A stretch of 7,948 nucleotides of DNA. Source: Gemmatimonadales bacterium (GTDB lineage: Bacteria > Gemmatimonadota > Gemmatimonadetes > Palauibacterales > Palauibacteraceae). Each line of letters begins with the position of its first letter. Within the stretch, counting starts at the first letter, position 1. Of this stretch, positions 6,658 to 7,948 are shown piece by piece. The stretch spans positions 1 through 7,948 of the forward strand of contig JAUWDL010000046.1 of assembly GCA_030608825.1 (NCBI GenBank). Reading direction: 5' to 3'. The position numbers were made by a program, and so were the translations under genes. A model generated the notes under the pieces. It searched no databases. It worked only from the letters and a program-made list of their open reading frames with translations, and was not told the DNA's origin.

Positions 6658-7604
6658 GTACTACCGTGAGAGCCTTCCGATCCGTCGAACCTCTTCCTGA
6701 GATGGAGCCAAGTGTCGCTCACACCCAGGACGAGGGCGAAACCTACAAGGATCGGATAGAAGAGCAGGGCCGCCATCGTCAGGAGGAGACCGGACCAGGA
6801 GGAGACAGCCGCAGCGGGCACGATCCAGGCGAGCACGGCCGCGCCGCGAAGCACATACAGCCCTCCCATGAAGGCCAGGGCGTTCTGGCCGATACGCGAA
6901 GCGAGCTGTCCGATCGGTAGCAGGAAGAGCATCAACCCGCCGATCGCCACCCAGATGAAGTGATCGCTGAATCCGAACTCCCGCAGAGGACCGACCGCAC
7001 CCTCGGATCCGGCCAGTCGAACCGACACGGACCAGGCCACGCCCAGCGCCGCCAGGGTTGCCAGGCCGAGCAGCGATGGATAGAGGGAGACCTGGAGCTC
7101 GACCATCTCTCCGAGCCTGGTCGAGATCGCTCCCAAAAAGCTGTCTGCCTCGGCTCCCATCAGCCAACTCGCGACGACGCGCGACGTCCAGCGCAGCTCC
7201 GATGCCATCCACCAGTCGAGCTTCGCCAACGCCTCCGGCCGAAGGAGCCCGAACAGGCCGAACACCACGAAGCCGGAGGCGACGGCGGCGATCGACCGTA
7301 GCGCCAGGCGCGCCTGGGGCCACAGCAGCGTGGCCCCGACGAACGCCCCGGCCGTGACCAGAGCCCAGGCGCGCTCTCCATACCAGAGAGGCGTCATCGA
7401 TCCGGCCGTGGGCGTGAAGGCCAGCCATGCCAGCCCCGCCGCGAGTAGCGCCGACGACAGTCGCCCGGACCGAAACGCCAGGAGCAGCACGGCCAGCGGA
7501 ACGGATACCAGAAGAAACGGGCTCGCCGGTGAGAGCACCGCCACCGCCAGCAGGAGGACCGCGAGACGCGCGAGCGCCCACCGGCCCCGCGAAGACTCCA
7601 CCAT
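6654..7604 (-). CDS. DUF2232 (YybS-like) polytopic membrane protein
   Basis: A 316-residue, very hydrophobic protein with about eight or nine likely membrane helices (near residues 12-44, 49-65, 78-95, 102-121, 172-196, 216-236, 242-264 and 270-296). The ending LGVSDTWLHLRKRF, a hydrophobic helix followed by an Asp/Trp and basic cluster, resembles the C-terminus of DUF2232/YybS proteins. Those are commonly encoded next to rpsR and rplI, as here. Their biochemical role is not established; no enzymatic motif is visible. ATG at 7604 follows the rpsR stop after 12 bases in the same frame, with only a weak GGGG upstream, so translation may depend on coupling to rpsR. The TAA stop is duplicated by the repeat downstream. 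The family call rests on context, topology and the C-terminal motif. Confidence 0.83.
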   Translation of the reverse strand: MVESSRGRWALARLAVLLLAVAVLSPASPFLLVSVPLAVLLLAFRSGRLSSALLAAGLAWLAFTPTAGSMTPLWYGERAWALVTAGAFVGATLLWPQARLALRSIAAVASGFVVFGLFGLLRPEALAKLDWWMASELRWTSRVVASWLMGAEADSFLGAISTRLGEMVELQVSLYPSLLGLATLAALGVAWSVSVRLAGSEGAVGPLREFGFSDHFIWVAIGGLMLFLLPIGQLASRIGQNALAFMGGLYVLRGAAVLAWIVPAAAVSSWSGLLLTMAALLFYPILVGFALVLGVSDTWLHLRKRFDGSEGSHGST

Positions 7605-7616
7605 CCCCGGTGAGGC

Positions 7617-7835
7617 TCAGCGGTAGTCGCGGATGTAGGGAAGGAGGGCGAGGTATCGCCCTCTCTTGATCGCCAAAGCGATCTGACGCTGATGGCGAGC
7701 GCAGGACCCCGTCGCGCGGCGAGGCAGGATCTTCCCACGATCCGTGATGAAGCGGCTGAGCAAGTGCTCGTCCTTGTAATCCACCTGCGAGATCTGACGC
7801 TCGCAGAGCTTACACACTTTCTTCATTCTAGGCAT
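7617..7835 (-). CDS. rpsR: 30S ribosomal protein S18 (bS18), zinc-type
   Basis: A 72-residue bS18, which pairs with bS6 and uS11 on the 30S platform. Diagnostic segments are [34 protein letters not shown] and [14 protein letters not shown]. Cys8 and Cys11 (CKLC) with Cys45 and His48 (SCARH) form a complete CxxC...CxxH set, marking the zinc-binding (C+) form. ATG at 7835 is preferred: GAGGAG lies 8 bases upstream (7844-7849) and the start overlaps the previous gene's stop by 8 bases (GATGCCTAG). ATG at 7826 is possible but less well placed, and an upstream in-frame start at 7880 would run deep into the upstream gene. Upstream S6-like tail and downstream DUF2232/rplI fit the standard ribosomal cluster. 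Confidence 0.97.
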   Translation of the reverse strand: MPRMKKVCKLCERQISQVDYKDEHLLSRFITDRGKILPRRATGSCARHQRQIALAIKRGRYLALLPYIRDYR

Positions 7836-7948
7836 CGGACGAGCTCCTCTCTTCGGCCTCTTCGGCTTCGCCGGCCTCATCTACCGGAGCGGCGTCCTCC
7901 GCATCGGAAACCACGTCGGTCGGTGGTCGCTCCTCCTCTTCGGGCGCT
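7828..7948 (-). CDS. rpsF: Acidic C-terminal tail, probably ribosomal protein S6 (partial)
   Basis: Only the last 39 codons and the TAG stop lie in the window; the gene continues past the right edge. The visible residues begin [19 protein letters not shown] and end ERSSSDA, with 16 acidic residues of 39 and no folded domain. The position directly upstream of rpsR, overlapping it by 8 bases, is the usual place of rpsF, and S6 proteins often carry disordered acidic C-terminal extensions. The other frequent occupant, single-stranded DNA-binding protein, is less likely because its tail normally ends in a DDDIPF-like motif, which is absent. The S6 identity is therefore inferred from context. Confidence 0.65.
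   Translation of the reverse strand, partial: APEEEERPPTDVVSDAEDAAPVDEAGEAEEAEERSSSDA
7844..7849 (-). promoter_or_regulatory. Ribosome binding site of rpsR
   Basis: GAGGAG ends 8 bases before the ATG at 7835 and lies within the last codons of the upstream gene. It decides the start among three in-frame ATG codons. Confidence 0.75.

Overview
All recognisable genes in this GC-rich window lie on the minus strand. They run head to tail with gaps or overlaps of a few bases, so the window reads like one long transcription unit that enters at the right edge and leaves at the left edge. In transcription order they are: the acidic C-terminal tail of a protein that is probably ribosomal protein S6 (partial), rpsR (bS18), a DUF2232/YybS-like membrane protein, rplI (bL9), rsfS (ribosomal silencing factor), a SPOR-domain lipoprotein, a membrane-anchored protein with a degenerate P-loop ATPase-like domain and two SPOR-like domains, and smc (chromosome condensation ATPase, first 903 codons, cut by the left edge).

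The organism is a high-GC bacterium. A lipobox signal peptide and SPOR domains (peptidoglycan binding, usually septal) suggest a diderm envelope. The order rpsF-rpsR-DUF2232-rplI with non-ATG starts (TTG for smc and apparently rsfS, GTG for the P-loop/SPOR gene) would fit Gemmatimonadota or a related phylum. That placement is inferred from gene order and composition, not from a marker comparison.

Layout: 7617-7948 is the S6-tail/S18 pair with an 8-base overlap. 6654-7604 is the polytopic membrane protein. 6174-6623 is bL9, preceded by a small tandem duplication. 5741-6154 is RsfS. 4110-5738 and 2706-4100 are the two envelope SPOR proteins. 1-2709 is smc. No intergenic stretch exceeds about 30 bases, and I saw no tRNA, rRNA, insertion sequence, CRISPR array or obvious terminator.

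The arrangement joins small- and large-subunit ribosomal proteins and a 50S-binding silencing factor to two putative septal cell-wall-binding proteins and the chromosome segregation ATPase. Translation, division-site envelope and chromosome organisation therefore probably share transcription. The least ordinary elements are the pseudo-ATPase/twin-SPOR protein with its 15-base minisatellite linker, its SPOR lipoprotein partner, and an SMC whose Q-loop glutamine position reads alanine.
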